From Rhizobium tropici CIAT 899 (GTDB taxonomy: Bacteria > Pseudomonadota > Alphaproteobacteria > Rhizobiales > Rhizobiaceae), in contig NC_020059.1 in NCBI RefSeq assembly GCF_000330885.1, positions 795,001-859,000 of the forward strand: a stretch of 64,000 bases of DNA. The letters are read 5' to 3'. Below, piece after piece: positions 18,454 through 28,073 of this stretch (position 1 is the stretch's first letter; each line of letters opens with the position of its first letter). Below the pieces are notes generated by a model that saw nothing but the letters and a program-made list of their open reading frames with translations, searched no databases and was not told the origin of the DNA. The position numbers and the translations under genes were made by a program.

Positions 18454-18480
18454 TTAGCACTCATCCTCTGAGAGTGCTAG
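18454..18480 (-). promoter_or_regulatory. CIRCE operator (HrcA binding site)
   Basis: TTAGCACTC-N9-GAGTGCTAG matches the CIRCE consensus (TTAGCACTC-N9-GAGTGCTAA) with one mismatch at the last base. It lies 59 bases upstream of the groES start, the expected place for HrcA repression of a heat-shock operon. HrcA itself is not encoded in the window. Confidence 0.95.
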
Positions 18481-18820
18481 CGACCGTGATTTAGGGGTGG
18501 CTTCAGGACGAGTCAAGGACAGCACTGTGAATTTTTTACGGCGCGCCTCGGCTTGTTTTGAGGATGATTAACGCCCAGGGCGCCGCCGCGTAGCATGTCG
18601 TTGCAAAGGTTCTCTCATTTTGCCCTCGTGAAGACAGGGCCAGGTCACGCCTTTTCCAGAGCGTCATCCCATTGCTTCCGCTGCGCAATCTTGCCGCTCG
18701 CCGACCTTGCCCACGCCTGCTGTTCAGGCCTTGTGCGACGCAAAAACCTTGCATGCCGCTCTTGTAATTTGCCGGCCGGTTTGCGATGTCAGCCCGTGAT
18801 TTATTTGATGCGAGGACGGC
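18481..18820. other. Divergent region between groES and the HAD-IIA gene
   Basis: About 340 bases that should hold the groES promoter (next to the CIRCE element) and the promoter of the plus-strand HAD-ribF pair. I see no small gene, terminator or further operator here. Confidence 0.4.
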
Positions 18821-19669
18821 ATGGGCAAACGGATCGAGAGCTTTCGCGACATCGGCGGACTTTATGATGTTGCGCTCTGCGATGTCTGGGGCGTGCTCCA
18901 TAATGGCGTCACCGCCTACAAGGAGGCCTCCATCGCGCTCGAAGCGGCCCGCGGCGAAGGCCTTGTGGTCGTCCTCATCACCAACTCTCCGCGCGTCGCT
19001 CCGAAGGTCGTCGAGCAGCTGCGGGCGATCGGTGTTCCCGACAGCGTTTACGATCGCATCATCACCTCGGGCGATGTGACACGCAAGCTGATTGCCGAAG
19101 GGCCGAGGAAGGTGTTCCTGCTCGGTCCGGAGCGCGATATCGGCATTCTGGAAGGCTTGGACGTTCAGCGCGTCGAAGCCGGCGAAGCGAAAAGCATCGT
19201 CTGCACCGGGTTCTTCGATGACGAGACCGAAACGCCTGACGATTACACCGAGATGCTGACGGCCTGGTCGGCCCGCAAGGTGCCGCTGATCTGCGCCAAT
19301 CCGGATCTCGTGGTCGAGCGCGGCCATCGTATGATCCCCTGCGCCGGCGCTATGGCCGCCTATTACGAGCGGCTCGGCGGCCAGACGCGCATCGCCGGCA
19401 AGCCGCACCAGCCGATCTACGATGCAGCGATCGCCGCGGCCCGCGAGGTCAAGAGCGAATTTCCGCTGTCGCGCGTCGTGGCGATCGGCGACGGTATGCC
19501 GACCGACGTGCGCGGCGCACTCGATTACGGCCTCGATCTTCTTTATATCAGCCATGGCATCCACGCCCGCGAATATGTCGTCGAGGGGCATACGGATGAG
19601 GCCGCGCTCGGCGCCTTCCTGGCGCGCGAGCAGGCCTCGCCGAAGTGGTGGATGCCGCGCCTTGTCTGA
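18821..19669 (+). CDS. HAD-superfamily class IIA hydrolase (TIGR01459-type)
   Basis: A 282-residue cytosolic HAD protein of the NagD-like class IIA branch. Motif I is 'ALCDVWGVLHNG' (Asp21), followed by 'EASIALEAARGEGLVVVLITNSPR' (motif II Ser/Thr) and a large alpha/beta cap. Motif III/IV residues occur in 'IAGKPHQPIYDAAIAAA' and 'VVAIGDGMPTDVRGALDYG'. The 'DVWGVLHNG' form of motif I is distinctive for the TIGR01459 family, commonly found next to ribF in Rhizobiales. Here it precedes ribF by 15 bases, so a nucleotide or flavin-phosphate substrate is plausible but unproven. GAGG lies upstream of the ATG. Confidence 0.9.
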   Translation: MGKRIESFRDIGGLYDVALCDVWGVLHNGVTAYKEASIALEAARGEGLVVVLITNSPRVAPKVVEQLRAIGVPDSVYDRIITSGDVTRKLIAEGPRKVFLLGPERDIGILEGLDVQRVEAGEAKSIVCTGFFDDETETPDDYTEMLTAWSARKVPLICANPDLVVERGHRMIPCAGAMAAYYERLGGQTRIAGKPHQPIYDAAIAAAREVKSEFPLSRVVAIGDGMPTDVRGALDYGLDLLYISHGIHAREYVVEGHTDEAALGAFLAREQASPKWWMPRLV

Positions 19670-19684
19670 GGAGAGTGGCAGTCG

Positions 19685-20668
19685 ATGACCGTTTTCCATC
19701 GCAACGAAACCCGCGAGCCGCTTCCCGATGCCTTGAAGGGCGGCGTAGTCGCCATCGGCAATTTCGACGGCGTGCATCGCGGCCATCAGTCTGTGCTGAC
19801 GCGCGCGCTGGAGATCGCCAGGGAGCGCGGCGTTCCGGCACTGGTGCTGACGTTCGAGCCGCATCCGCGCACGGTCTTCAAGCCCGATCAGCCCGTGTTC
19901 CGCCTGACGCCTGCGCCTTTGCGAGCGCGGCTGCTGGAAGCGCTCGGCTTCAACGCCGTCATCGAATATCCTTTCGATCGCACTTTCTCGCAGCGTTCGG
20001 CCGATGAATTCGTGCATTCGATCCTGATCGACTGGCTGCACGCATCGGAAGTCGTCACCGGCTTCGATTTCCATTTCGGCCATGATCGTCAGGGAGGCCC
20101 CGCCTTCCTCATGAATGCCGGCAGCCACAACGGCTTCGGCGTGACGTTGATCGATGCCTTCCGCGACGAAAACACGGAGGTCATCTCGTCGAGCCGCATT
20201 CGTACGCTGCTCGCGGAAGGCGATGTCGCCCAAGCAGCCGGTCTGCTCGGCTTTCGCTATACCGTTCAGGCGCCCGTCATTGGCGGCGAAAAGCTCGGCC
20301 GCACGCTCGGCTTCCCTACGGCAAACATGCAGCTGCCGCCCGAGACATCGCTGAGGGCAGGCATCTATGCTGTTCGCTTCCGGACTGCAGATGGCATCAT
20401 TCGGGATGGCGTTGCCAGTTACGGCCGGCGTCCGACGGTAACGGACAACGGGGCGCCGCTGCTGGAAACCTTTGTCTTCGATTTCAGCGGCGATCTCTAC
20501 GGACAGGTCTGTTCGGTCTCCTTCTTCGGTTATCTCCGCCCCGAGCTGAAGTTCGACGGCTTGGACCCGCTGGTCGCGCAAATCCGTAAGGACGAAGATG
20601 AGGCGAGGGCGCTGCTCGCCGGTGTCCAGCCGCTCAGCGAGCTCGACCGGGTCATCGCTTTCATCTGA
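19685..20668 (+). CDS. ribF: Bifunctional riboflavin kinase/FAD synthetase
   Basis: A 327-residue enzyme that phosphorylates riboflavin to FMN and adenylates FMN to FAD. The N-terminal nucleotidyltransferase domain has 'IGNFDGVHRGHQSVL' (about residues 22-36) and 'ISSSRIRTLLAEGDV'. The C-terminal riboflavin kinase domain (about 185-310) starts with 'GEKLGRTLGFPTANM', including the PTAN motif. The length is typical. GGAGAG precedes the ATG, 15 bases after the HAD-IIA stop, so the two are one transcription unit. No FMN riboswitch precedes the operon. Confidence 0.96.
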   Translation: MTVFHRNETREPLPDALKGGVVAIGNFDGVHRGHQSVLTRALEIARERGVPALVLTFEPHPRTVFKPDQPVFRLTPAPLRARLLEALGFNAVIEYPFDRTFSQRSADEFVHSILIDWLHASEVVTGFDFHFGHDRQGGPAFLMNAGSHNGFGVTLIDAFRDENTEVISSSRIRTLLAEGDVAQAAGLLGFRYTVQAPVIGGEKLGRTLGFPTANMQLPPETSLRAGIYAVRFRTADGIIRDGVASYGRRPTVTDNGAPLLETFVFDFSGDLYGQVCSVSFFGYLRPELKFDGLDPLVAQIRKDEDEARALLAGVQPLSELDRVIAFI

Positions 20669-20819
20669 TATTTCCCAAGTGGCTGCCGTTCGAATACGGC
20701 ACCTTGCCGTTTCGAGGGAACTCTCCGACTGCGGGTGTGCATCGACACCCCTGGCAAGCTGTTGAATTCGTGTCCGACAAGGGTCATTGTTCTGCGCCGG
20801 TTCTTGGGAGGAACAATCG

Positions 20820-22190
20820 TTGACATTACGCAATCAGATTATTGCGCTCGCGCCTCTAGTTATCTCGATCCTGGCAATCACGGCCTTCATTACATGGCAG
20901 TCGGCCAATCTTACCAAGAACAATATCGAGACCTTCGAACAGAACATGTTGAAGGCAAAGGAAACGGAAATCGTCAACCTGACGGACCTCGCTGTCTCGG
21001 CCATTCAGGCGACCTATCGGGACGCGGCGCCGGACGATCAGACCGCGAAGGATAAAGTAGCCGAGATCCTGACCTCCCTTGACTATGGCCCGGATGGATA
21101 CTTTTTTGTCTACGATTATGATGGGAACAACATCGTTCATCCGCGTGAGGGATTTCGCAACGGCCGGAATTGGCTCGATTTGACCGATCCGGACGGGGAC
21201 AGGGTCATCGCGGAGCTCATCAAGACGGCAAAAGCCGGCGGGGGCCTGCACCAGTACAAATGGGAAAAGCCCTCTACCGGCCGCATGGCCGACAAGCTCT
21301 CATTCGTCGTCGGCCTTGATAAATGGCACTGGGTCGTCGGAACCGGTGTCTATCTGGACGATATTTTCACCCAGACCGCCGCCGCCAACACCGCCATGCG
21401 GGCAAACATAAAGGGAACCTTCATCGTCGTCACACTCATTGCCGTTCCTGCCGTTCTGGTCGTCTTCACGACCTGCATGCTGCTGACGTTCCGTGAGCGA
21501 CGCATGGCTGATGGCCGGCTCAAGGAGCTGACGCAAAGAGTGATCGATACGCAGGAGGAGGAGCGCGCCCGTCTTGCCCGCGAATTGCACGACGGCGTGT
21601 CGCAGAATCTCCTTGGCGTGCGCTACGTCATGGATCTCGCCAACCGCAAAGTGCGAAACCAGGTCGACGATGCCGTCACGACGATCGAGAAGGGTATCGA
21701 TACCCTTAACAGCGCGATCAAGGACATCAGGCGACTTTCGCACGATCTCCGCCCCCGCGTGCTCGATGATCTCGGCTTGACGGCCGCGCTCACCGCACTC
21801 GCGAACAATTTCGGTGAGCGGACCGGGATCGCAACCGAGATCGAGGCTTCGGGCTTCACCAGCCTGCTGAAGCCCGAAGCCAATACAGCGCTCTACCGTG
21901 TTGCCCAGGAAGCCTTGAACAACGTCGAACGTCATTCCGGTGCGACGCGTCTTACGATCAAACTTTGGAATGATCGGGGGCGGGCGCGCTTGAGAATTTC
22001 GGACAATGGTATTGGTTTTGAAGGCGCCGGTGACGGCAAGGGTGGGCTCGGGCTTAGAAACATGCAGGAGCGGATGGCGCATTTCCGTGGCCTGCTTCTC
22101 GTTCAAAGCACGGCCGGTGGCACGACGCTTATTGCGATGCTGCCGAAATCGGCCAATGCCTTGCCAAGAGCAAAGGTGGATGCGGCATGA
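20820..22190 (+). CDS. mctS: Sensor histidine kinase, MctS-like
   Basis: A 456-residue membrane kinase. A first helix (about residues 8-30, IALAPLVISILAITAFITW) and a second (about 195-220) flank an extracytoplasmic single-Cache domain with 'GYFFVYDYDGNNIVHPREG' and 'HWVVGTGVYLDDI', a type that binds small carboxylates. The HisKA_3 helix 'EEERARLARELHDGVSQNLLGVRYVM' carries the phospho-acceptor His near 257, followed by a HATPase with 'ALNNVERHSGATRL' and 'DNGIGF...GGLGLRNMQERM'. I chose the TTG at 20820 because GGGAGG lies nine bases upstream; no suitable ATG follows. It overlaps the response-regulator gene (ATGA), and a MctP-type symporter follows, matching R. leguminosarum mctSR-mctP. Confidence 0.88.
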   Translation: MTLRNQIIALAPLVISILAITAFITWQSANLTKNNIETFEQNMLKAKETEIVNLTDLAVSAIQATYRDAAPDDQTAKDKVAEILTSLDYGPDGYFFVYDYDGNNIVHPREGFRNGRNWLDLTDPDGDRVIAELIKTAKAGGGLHQYKWEKPSTGRMADKLSFVVGLDKWHWVVGTGVYLDDIFTQTAAANTAMRANIKGTFIVVTLIAVPAVLVVFTTCMLLTFRERRMADGRLKELTQRVIDTQEEERARLARELHDGVSQNLLGVRYVMDLANRKVRNQVDDAVTTIEKGIDTLNSAIKDIRRLSHDLRPRVLDDLGLTAALTALANNFGERTGIATEIEASGFTSLLKPEANTALYRVAQEALNNVERHSGATRLTIKLWNDRGRARLRISDNGIGFEGAGDGKGGLGLRNMQERMAHFRGLLLVQSTAGGTTLIAMLPKSANALPRAKVDAA

Positions 22191-22828
22191 GCAGAGACAG
22201 GATCAGCGTTCTGCTGATCGACAATCACCCCGTGGTGCTAGACGGACTGAAAGCCGTGCTGGAAACTTTCGACCACATAGAGGTGGTTGGGACGGCAAGC
22301 CTTGCGCAAAGCGGCCTTGAGGTCGGTCGGCGGACACTGCCACAAGTGACCTTGATGGATATCAACATGCCGAAGCTGAGTGGCATCGATGCGATAGAAC
22401 TCTTTCGCCGGGAGCTTCCGGAGACGCGGATCGTGATGCTTTCCATGCATGACAGCCGCGAATACATCTCCTCGTCGATCATGCGCGGTGCCGTCGGATA
22501 TATCCTCAAGGACGTTTCGACCGACGAAGTCGTCTGTGCCATTGAGACTGTGGCGGCCGGTGGAACTTATTTCTCGTCAGGCGTTCGCGATATACTGGTG
22601 GCGGACGCGCTGCAAAAAGAAGCCGACCGTCTGACGCCGCGCGAGCGTCGCATTCTGGGTTTGATCGTTACAGGCAGGAGCAATCGTGAGATTGCCGAGG
22701 AACTTCAGATCACGCCCGCAACGGCGGAAACGCATCGCAAGAATTTGAAGAAGAAGCTAGGCATCGCAACGACGGCCGGCCTGATCCGTTACGCCCTCGA
22801 CCACGGCATCGCAACCACGGCGTTGTAA
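22187..22828 (+). CDS. mctR: NarL/LuxR-type response regulator, MctR-like
   Basis: A 213-residue DNA-binding response regulator. The REC domain (about 5-120) has the acidic pocket in 'VLLIDNHPVVLDGLKAVL', the phospho-acceptor Asp near residue 57 in 'TLMDINMPKLSG', and Lys in 'GYILKDVS'. The C-terminal LuxR helix-turn-helix (about 145-205) reads 'LTPRERRILGLIVTGRSNREIAEELQITPATAETHRKNLKKKLG'. It overlaps mctS by four bases. By analogy to R. leguminosarum MctR it should activate the downstream DUF3311-mctP genes in response to monocarboxylates. A CTACCC/GGGTAG inverted repeat, 8 bases after its stop, is a candidate binding site. Confidence 0.9.
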   Translation: MSRDRISVLLIDNHPVVLDGLKAVLETFDHIEVVGTASLAQSGLEVGRRTLPQVTLMDINMPKLSGIDAIELFRRELPETRIVMLSMHDSREYISSSIMRGAVGYILKDVSTDEVVCAIETVAAGGTYFSSGVRDILVADALQKEADRLTPRERRILGLIVTGRSNREIAEELQITPATAETHRKNLKKKLGIATTAGLIRYALDHGIATTAL

Positions 22829-22835
22829 CGGCCGT

Positions 22836-22853
22836 CTACCCACTTCTGGGTAG
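22836..22853. promoter_or_regulatory. Inverted repeat upstream of the mctP operon
   Basis: CTACCC-ACTTCT-GGGTAG, a perfect six-base-arm inverted repeat, lies just after the mctR stop and about 240 bases before the DUF3311 start. The absence of a T-run argues against a terminator. An operator for MctR is the most economical reading, since NarL-type regulators bind such spaced dyads. Confidence 0.4.
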
Positions 22854-23093
22854 GTTCGACGATTCCGCATCAGCTAATATCTTGTTCGGGCGGCAGACTC
22901 GCCGTAGGACTTTAGCAGCGGCTGGCCTCAGGCGGGCCGTCGGGAGGAATTCACATCCGTTAGTCTGGCTCTGCACAGGCAAAGTTCATCGGCTTCAGCC
23001 CTTGAGCGCACATTGCAATCGCAGGCTGATACACTCCTTCCGCTCTGACAACTGCAAAGGTGGCGCGCAGGCACCGCGTGAGAGGTATCGGAC

Positions 23094-23291
23094 ATGGATA
23101 GACGTTTCGGGACGGCGGCCTGCTGGCTGCTCGTTATTCCCTATATTGGTTTGCTTTGGGTCCCCTTCTACAACTGCCACGATCCTGTGCTGTTGGGTTT
23201 CCCCTTCTTCTACTGGTATCAGCTGGCGTGGGTGCCAATCACCGCTATTCTGACCTGGATCGCCTATCGGAGCATGCGCCATGATGACTGA
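23094..23291 (+). CDS. DUF3311 small membrane protein
   Basis: A 65-residue protein with two membrane helices (about residues 8-25 and 35-57; 'ACWLLVIPYIGLLWVPFYN' and 'FFYWYQLAWVPITAILTWIAYR'). The DUF3311 signature 'P.P.YG.F.YNCHDP.LLGFPFFYWYQL' is clear. DUF3311 proteins are encoded immediately before sodium:solute symporters, and this one overlaps the symporter start by 11 bases, so it is probably a small accessory subunit. GAGAGG precedes the ATG by about eight bases. Confidence 0.92.
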   Translation: MDRRFGTAACWLLVIPYIGLLWVPFYNCHDPVLLGFPFFYWYQLAWVPITAILTWIAYRSMRHDD

Positions 23292-24756
23292 TATCGATCC
23301 GACCGCGCTCTCCGTCTTCATCTTCTTTCTGGCGCTCGTGACCGTCATGGGCTTTGTCGCTGCCCGCTGGCGCAGGCCGAAGACCCTTGCCCATATCGAC
23401 GAATGGGGCCTTGGCGGCCGCACCTTCGGCACCTGGATTACCTGGTTCCTCGTCGGCGGCGATTTTTATACGGCCTATACGGTCATTGCCGTCCCGGCTC
23501 TGGTCTATACCGTCGGTGCCTATGGCTTCTTCGCGCTACCCTATACGATCGTCGTCTATCCGTTCGTCTTCATGGTCATGCCGCTTCTCTGGAGGCGTGC
23601 GAAGGATCATGGTTACGTCACGGCCGGCGATATCGTACACGGCCAATATGGCTCGCGGGCGCTGGAACTGGCAGTCGCTCTGACGGGCGTAATCGCGACC
23701 ATGCCTTATATCGCCCTACAGCTCGTCGGCATGACGGCGGTGTTCAAGGCGCTCGGACTTCATGGTGAACTGCCGCTCGCCGTCGCCTTCATCATCCTGG
23801 CGCTTTATACCTATTCGGCCGGCCTTCGCGCTCCGGCGCTGATCGCCTTCGTCAAGGACATCATGATCTATATCGTGGTGATTGCTGCCATCGCCCTGAT
23901 CCCTGCCAAGCTTGGCGGCTACGCCAATGTCTTTGCGGCGGCCGATGCGGATTTCAAGGCCAAGGGGGCGGGTAGTCTGCTGCTCGGCGGCAACCAGTAC
24001 GTCGCCTACGCGACCTTGGCGCTCGGCTCGGCGCTGGCGGCCTTCATGTATCCGCATACGCTGACCGGCATCTTCGCCTCCAACAGCGGCAACACCATCC
24101 GCAAGAATGCGGTGCTGTTGCCGGCCTACACGCTGCTGCTCGGTCTCTTGGCGCTGCTCGGCTATATGGGCCACGCGGCAAATCTGAAGCTGGACAGCGC
24201 CAATGACGTGGTGCCGGCGCTGTTCCAGACATTGTTCTCGAGCTGGTTTGCGGGCTTTGCCTTCGCGGCCATCGCCATCGGCGCGCTCGTTCCCGCGGCC
24301 GTGATGAGCATTGGCGCTGCCAATCTCTTCACCCGCAACTTCTGGAAGGCTTACATTGATCCGCAGGTTTCCGATGCCGGCGAGGCGAAGGTCGCCAAGA
24401 TGACATCGCTTGTCGTCAAGGTCGGCGCGCTTCTCGTCATCATTTTCCTGCCGACGCAGTTCGCGCTCGATCTCCAGCTTTTGGGCGGCATCTGGATCCT
24501 GCAGACGCTGCCGGCTCTGGTCTTCGGTCTCTATACTAAGTGGTTCCGTGCACCGGCACTGCTCGCCGGCTGGTTCGTCGGCTTCTTCGGCGGAACCTAT
24601 CTCGTCTGGGATGCCGGCTGGAAACCGCTGCATATGGTCCCGCTCGGCGAAACCGGCTTCACCGTCTATACGGGGCTGCTGGCGCTTCTTGCCAATATCG
24701 TCGTGGCCGTCATCGTCAACGCGGTCGTGCCGGCACGGGCAGCAGCACGCGCCTGA
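23281..24756 (+). CDS. mctP: Sodium:solute symporter family monocarboxylate permease
   Basis: A 491-residue inner-membrane transporter with about 13 helices. The SSF pattern is visible in 'FLVGGDFYTAYTVIAVPALVYTVGAYGFFALPYTIVVYPF', 'GDIVHGQYGSRALELAVAL' and 'YPHTLTGIFASNSGNTIRKNAVLLPAYTLLLG'. R. leguminosarum MctP carries lactate, pyruvate, propionate, butyrate and alanine, and is controlled by the MctSR two-component system. The same arrangement here (mctS, mctR, DUF3311, symporter) supports the assignment by synteny. It starts within the DUF3311 gene, an 11-base overlap implying coupling, and is followed by a perfect terminator. Confidence 0.9.
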   Translation: MMTDIDPTALSVFIFFLALVTVMGFVAARWRRPKTLAHIDEWGLGGRTFGTWITWFLVGGDFYTAYTVIAVPALVYTVGAYGFFALPYTIVVYPFVFMVMPLLWRRAKDHGYVTAGDIVHGQYGSRALELAVALTGVIATMPYIALQLVGMTAVFKALGLHGELPLAVAFIILALYTYSAGLRAPALIAFVKDIMIYIVVIAAIALIPAKLGGYANVFAAADADFKAKGAGSLLLGGNQYVAYATLALGSALAAFMYPHTLTGIFASNSGNTIRKNAVLLPAYTLLLGLLALLGYMGHAANLKLDSANDVVPALFQTLFSSWFAGFAFAAIAIGALVPAAVMSIGAANLFTRNFWKAYIDPQVSDAGEAKVAKMTSLVVKVGALLVIIFLPTQFALDLQLLGGIWILQTLPALVFGLYTKWFRAPALLAGWFVGFFGGTYLVWDAGWKPLHMVPLGETGFTVYTGLLALLANIVVAVIVNAVVPARAAARA

Positions 24757-24775
24757 TTAGATAGACCCTCAAATT

Positions 24776-24806
24776 GGCCGCGGACGGAAACGTCCGCGGC
24801 CTTTCT
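24776..24806 (+). terminator. Intrinsic terminator after mctP
   Basis: GGCCGCGGACG and CGTCCGCGGCC pair perfectly over a GAAA tetraloop and are followed by TTTCTGT. It lies about 20 bases after the mctP stop and separates the transport operon from ileS. Confidence 0.9.
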
Positions 24807-25056
24807 GTGCGTTGCCGCGACTGTTTCCTCTTCCTTTCCCTGGAAAAAACGCCTATGAACCGGCGACCATGACCCAATTTCGGCTGAGCCACGCGATACG
24901 AATTATTGGCCCGGCCTTCCGCGCGCTTTAAGCTGCCGGAAGGTCCGGGTTTTTGGCGTCTCGTTCACGAGGCGCTTTCCGCCGCCGAAAAATCCCCGTA
25001 TGGCTGCGCCAGTTGAGGCGCAAGACGCCCGAGACACCGAGGCAATTGTCACGACT

Positions 25057-27939
25057 ATGACCGATACCGCTGAAAAGATGGATTACTCCAAGACCCTTTA
25101 CCTGCCGGAAACCGATTTTCCGATGCGCGCCGGACTGCCGCAGAAGGAGCCGGAGCTGGTGGCCCGCTGGAACGAGATGGATCTCTACAAGAAGCTGCGC
25201 GCCTCTGCCGCCGGCCGTGAAAAGTTCGTGCTGCACGACGGACCGCCCTATGCCAACGGCCACATCCATATCGGCCACGCGCTCAATAAGATCCTCAAGG
25301 ACGTCATCACCCGCTCGTTCCAGATGCGTGGCTACGACAGCAACTATGTTCCCGGCTGGGATTGCCACGGCCTGCCGATCGAATGGAAGATCGAGGAAAA
25401 GTACCGCGAGAAGGGCAAGAACAAGGACGAGGTTCCGGTGAACGAGTTTCGCCAGGAATGCCGCGACTTTGCCGCCGGCTGGATCAAGATCCAGTCCGAG
25501 GAGTTCAAGCGCTTGGGCATCACGGGCGATTTCGACAATCCCTATCTCACAATGAACTTCCATGCGGAATCCCGCATCGCCGGCGAGCTTCTGAAGATCG
25601 CCCGCACCGGCCAGCTCTACCGCGGCTCCAAGCCGGTCATGTGGTCGGTGGTCGAGCGGACGGCTCTGGCCGAAGCCGAAGTCGAATATGCCGACGTCGA
25701 GAGCGACATGATCTGGGTCAAGTTCCCGGTGGCTGAAGGCCCGGCACATCTTGCCGGCGCCTTTGTCGTCATCTGGACGACCACCCCCTGGACGATCCCC
25801 GGCAATCGCGCGATCGCATACTCCTCGCGCGTGTCCTACGGACTCTATGAGGTCACGGAAGCGGCCAATGATTTCGGCCCGCGCCCGGGCGAAAAGCTTG
25901 TTTTCGCCGACAAGCTGGCAGAGGAATCCTTCGCCAAGGCAAAGCTGCAATATAAGCGCGTGAGCGACGTGACCGCCGCCGATCTGGCCGCACTCACCTG
26001 TGCTCATCCGCTCGCCTCTCTCGGTTACGGCTTCAAGGTGCCGCTGCTCGACGGCGATCATGTGACCGATGATGCCGGCACCGGCTTCGTGCACACGGCG
26101 CCCAGCCACGGCCGCGAAGACTTTGACGCCTGGACGTCGCATGCCCGCGATCTTGAAAAGCGCGGCATTTCCTCCGCCATCCCGTTCCCGGTCGACGACG
26201 CGGGCTTCTACACCGCCGATGCCCCGGGCTTCGAAGGCGGCCGCGTCATGGACGACAACGGCAAGAAGGGCAATGCCAACGACCTCGTCATCAAGGCGCT
26301 GATCGAGACGAACACGCTGTTTGCGCGCGGCAGGCTGAAGCATTCCTATCCGCACTCCTGGCGGTCGAAGAAGCCGGTCATCTTCCGCAACACGCCGCAA
26401 TGGTTCGTCTACATGGACAAGGACCTTGCCGACGGTTCGACGCTGCGGTCTCGCGCCCTGAAGGCGATCGACGATACCCGCTTCGTGCCGGCTGCCGGCC
26501 AGAACCGTCTGCGCGCCATGATCGAGCAGCGCCCGGATTGGGTCCTCTCGCGCCAGCGCGCCTGGGGTGTGCCGATCGCGATCTTCGTCGACGAGCAGGG
26601 CAACATCCTGCAGGACGATCGTGTGAACGCCCGTATCCTTGAGGCTTTCGAAGAGGAAGGCGCCGACGCCTGGTTCGCGGAAGGTGCGCGCGAGCGTTTC
26701 CTCGGCGAAAAGGCCAACGAGCCCTGGACGCAGGTCATGGACATCCTTGACGTGTGGTTCGACTCTGGCTCGACCCACACCTTCACGCTGGAAGACCGCC
26801 CGGACCTGAAGTGGCCGGCCGACCTCTATCTCGAAGGCTCCGACCAGCATCGCGGCTGGTTCCATTCGTCACTGCTCGAAAGTGCCGCGACCCGTGGCCG
26901 CGCGCCATACGATGCCGTCCTCACCCATGGCTTCACCATGGATGAGAAGGGCGAGAAGATGTCGAAGTCCAAGGGCAACGTCACCTCGCCGCAAGAGGTG
27001 ATGAAGGATGCCGGCGCCGATATCCTCCGTCTCTGGGTCATGACATCGGACTATTCGGAGGATCTGCGTGTCGGCAAGGCCATCATCCAGACCAATGTCG
27101 ATGCCTATCGCAAGCTGCGCAATACCATCCGCTGGATGCTCGGCACGCTCGCGCACGACAAGGGCGAAGTCATCGCCTATGCCGACATGCCGGAGCTGGA
27201 GCAGCTGATGCTGCATCGTCTCGCCGAACTCGATGAGCTGGTGCGCGAAAGCTACGACGCCTTCGACTTCAAGCGTATCGCCCGTGCCTTGATCGATTTC
27301 GCCAATGTCGAGCTTTCGGCCTTCTACTTCGACGTCCGCAAGGATGCGCTCTACTGCGATGCGCCGTCGAGCCTGCGCCGCCGCGCCTCACTCGCCGTCA
27401 TCCGAACGATCTTCGATTGCATGGTGACATGGCTGGCGCCGATGCTGCCTTTCACCACGGAAGAGGCGTGGCTGTCGCGCAATCCGTCTGCGGTTTCGGT
27501 TCACCTCGAACAGTTCGTCACCATTCCCGCCGAATGGAAGAACGAGGCGCTGGCCGAGAAGTGGAAGAAGATCCGCGCTGTGCGCAGCGTCGTTACCGGC
27601 GCGCTGGAAATCGAGCGCAAGGACAAGCGGATCGGCTCCTCTCTGGAAGCTGCTCCGGTCGTCTACGTCGCCGACCCCGAGCTGCTGAAGGTGCTCGAGG
27701 GCCAGGATTTCTCGGAAATCTGCATCACCTCCGATATCACCATCCTGGGTGAGCAGGGTCCTGCGGATGCCTTCCGCCTCGACGACGATGCCAAGGTCAG
27801 TGTCGTGCCGAAGCTCGCGGAGGGCCGAAAGTGCGCCCGTTCCTGGCGCATCACGACGGATGTCGGCTCCGATCCGGAATACCCTGATGTCTCGGCGCGT
27901 GACGCCGCGGCACTGCGCGAACTTGCCGCTGTCAACTGA
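25057..27939 (+). CDS. ileS: Isoleucyl-tRNA synthetase
   Basis: A 960-residue class I aminoacyl-tRNA synthetase. The HIGH motif is '[16 protein letters not shown]' (near residue 70) after 'HDGPPYANG'. The CP1 editing domain (about 200-400) has '[17 protein letters not shown]' and a '[19 protein letters not shown]' segment that clears Val-tRNA. 'KMSKSKGN' lies near residue 633, followed by the anticodon-binding region. The enzyme ends soon after without the zinc-finger tail of some bacterial IleRS. Start ATG 25057 ([17 protein letters not shown]) fits rhizobial homologues; an in-frame ATG at 25000 would add 19 residues. No T-box is visible upstream. Confidence 0.97.
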   Translation: MTDTAEKMDYSKTLYLPETDFPMRAGLPQKEPELVARWNEMDLYKKLRASAAGREKFVLHDGPPYANGHIHIGHALNKILKDVITRSFQMRGYDSNYVPGWDCHGLPIEWKIEEKYREKGKNKDEVPVNEFRQECRDFAAGWIKIQSEEFKRLGITGDFDNPYLTMNFHAESRIAGELLKIARTGQLYRGSKPVMWSVVERTALAEAEVEYADVESDMIWVKFPVAEGPAHLAGAFVVIWTTTPWTIPGNRAIAYSSRVSYGLYEVTEAANDFGPRPGEKLVFADKLAEESFAKAKLQYKRVSDVTAADLAALTCAHPLASLGYGFKVPLLDGDHVTDDAGTGFVHTAPSHGREDFDAWTSHARDLEKRGISSAIPFPVDDAGFYTADAPGFEGGRVMDDNGKKGNANDLVIKALIETNTLFARGRLKHSYPHSWRSKKPVIFRNTPQWFVYMDKDLADGSTLRSRALKAIDDTRFVPAAGQNRLRAMIEQRPDWVLSRQRAWGVPIAIFVDEQGNILQDDRVNARILEAFEEEGADAWFAEGARERFLGEKANEPWTQVMDILDVWFDSGSTHTFTLEDRPDLKWPADLYLEGSDQHRGWFHSSLLESAATRGRAPYDAVLTHGFTMDEKGEKMSKSKGNVTSPQEVMKDAGADILRLWVMTSDYSEDLRVGKAIIQTNVDAYRKLRNTIRWMLGTLAHDKGEVIAYADMPELEQLMLHRLAELDELVRESYDAFDFKRIARALIDFANVELSAFYFDVRKDALYCDAPSSLRRRASLAVIRTIFDCMVTWLAPMLPFTTEEAWLSRNPSAVSVHLEQFVTIPAEWKNEALAEKWKKIRAVRSVVTGALEIERKDKRIGSSLEAAPVVYVADPELLKVLEGQDFSEICITSDITILGEQGPADAFRLDDDAKVSVVPKLAEGRKCARSWRITTDVGSDPEYPDVSARDAAALRELAAVN

Positions 27940-27945
27940 AGAAAA

Positions 27946-27983
27946 TTACCGGATGAATTGCCTTTGCGGCGTTCATCCGGTAA
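27946..27983 (+). repeat. Perfect 12-bp inverted repeat after ileS
   Basis: TTACCGGATGAA (27946-27957) and TTCATCCGGTAA (27972-27983) pair perfectly with a 14-base loop, starting seven bases after the ileS stop. Directly downstream, CTGCC...GGCAG ends enclose TGAAAAT and AATTTTA, a weaker dyad (27988-28019). No T-run follows, so it may be an mRNA 3' end structure and not an intrinsic terminator. Confidence 0.6.
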
Positions 27984-28073
27984 AAGCTGCCTGAAAATGG
28001 CCAGAATTTTACGGCAGTTGCCGTTGAATGGGGTCATATTGCGTTTATTCCGGCATGGCTGGGAAGGGTTTTC

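Noticed and set aside
20669..20819. Terminator or independent promoter signals after ribF
   Set aside because: Only a weak GCCG/CGGC dyad without a T-run; not enough to call.
18536..20833. A 765-codon minus-strand open frame opposite the HAD-IIA and ribF genes
   Set aside because: Antisense shadow of two genes with clear catalytic motifs; no ribosome-binding site or recognisable domain.
24757..25056. T-box or other riboswitch upstream of ileS
   Set aside because: No T-box sequence or specifier stem is visible; only the mctP terminator is recognisable.
24928..26865. A 645-codon minus-strand open frame opposite ileS
   Set aside because: It mirrors conserved ileS coding sequence and shows no motif of its own.
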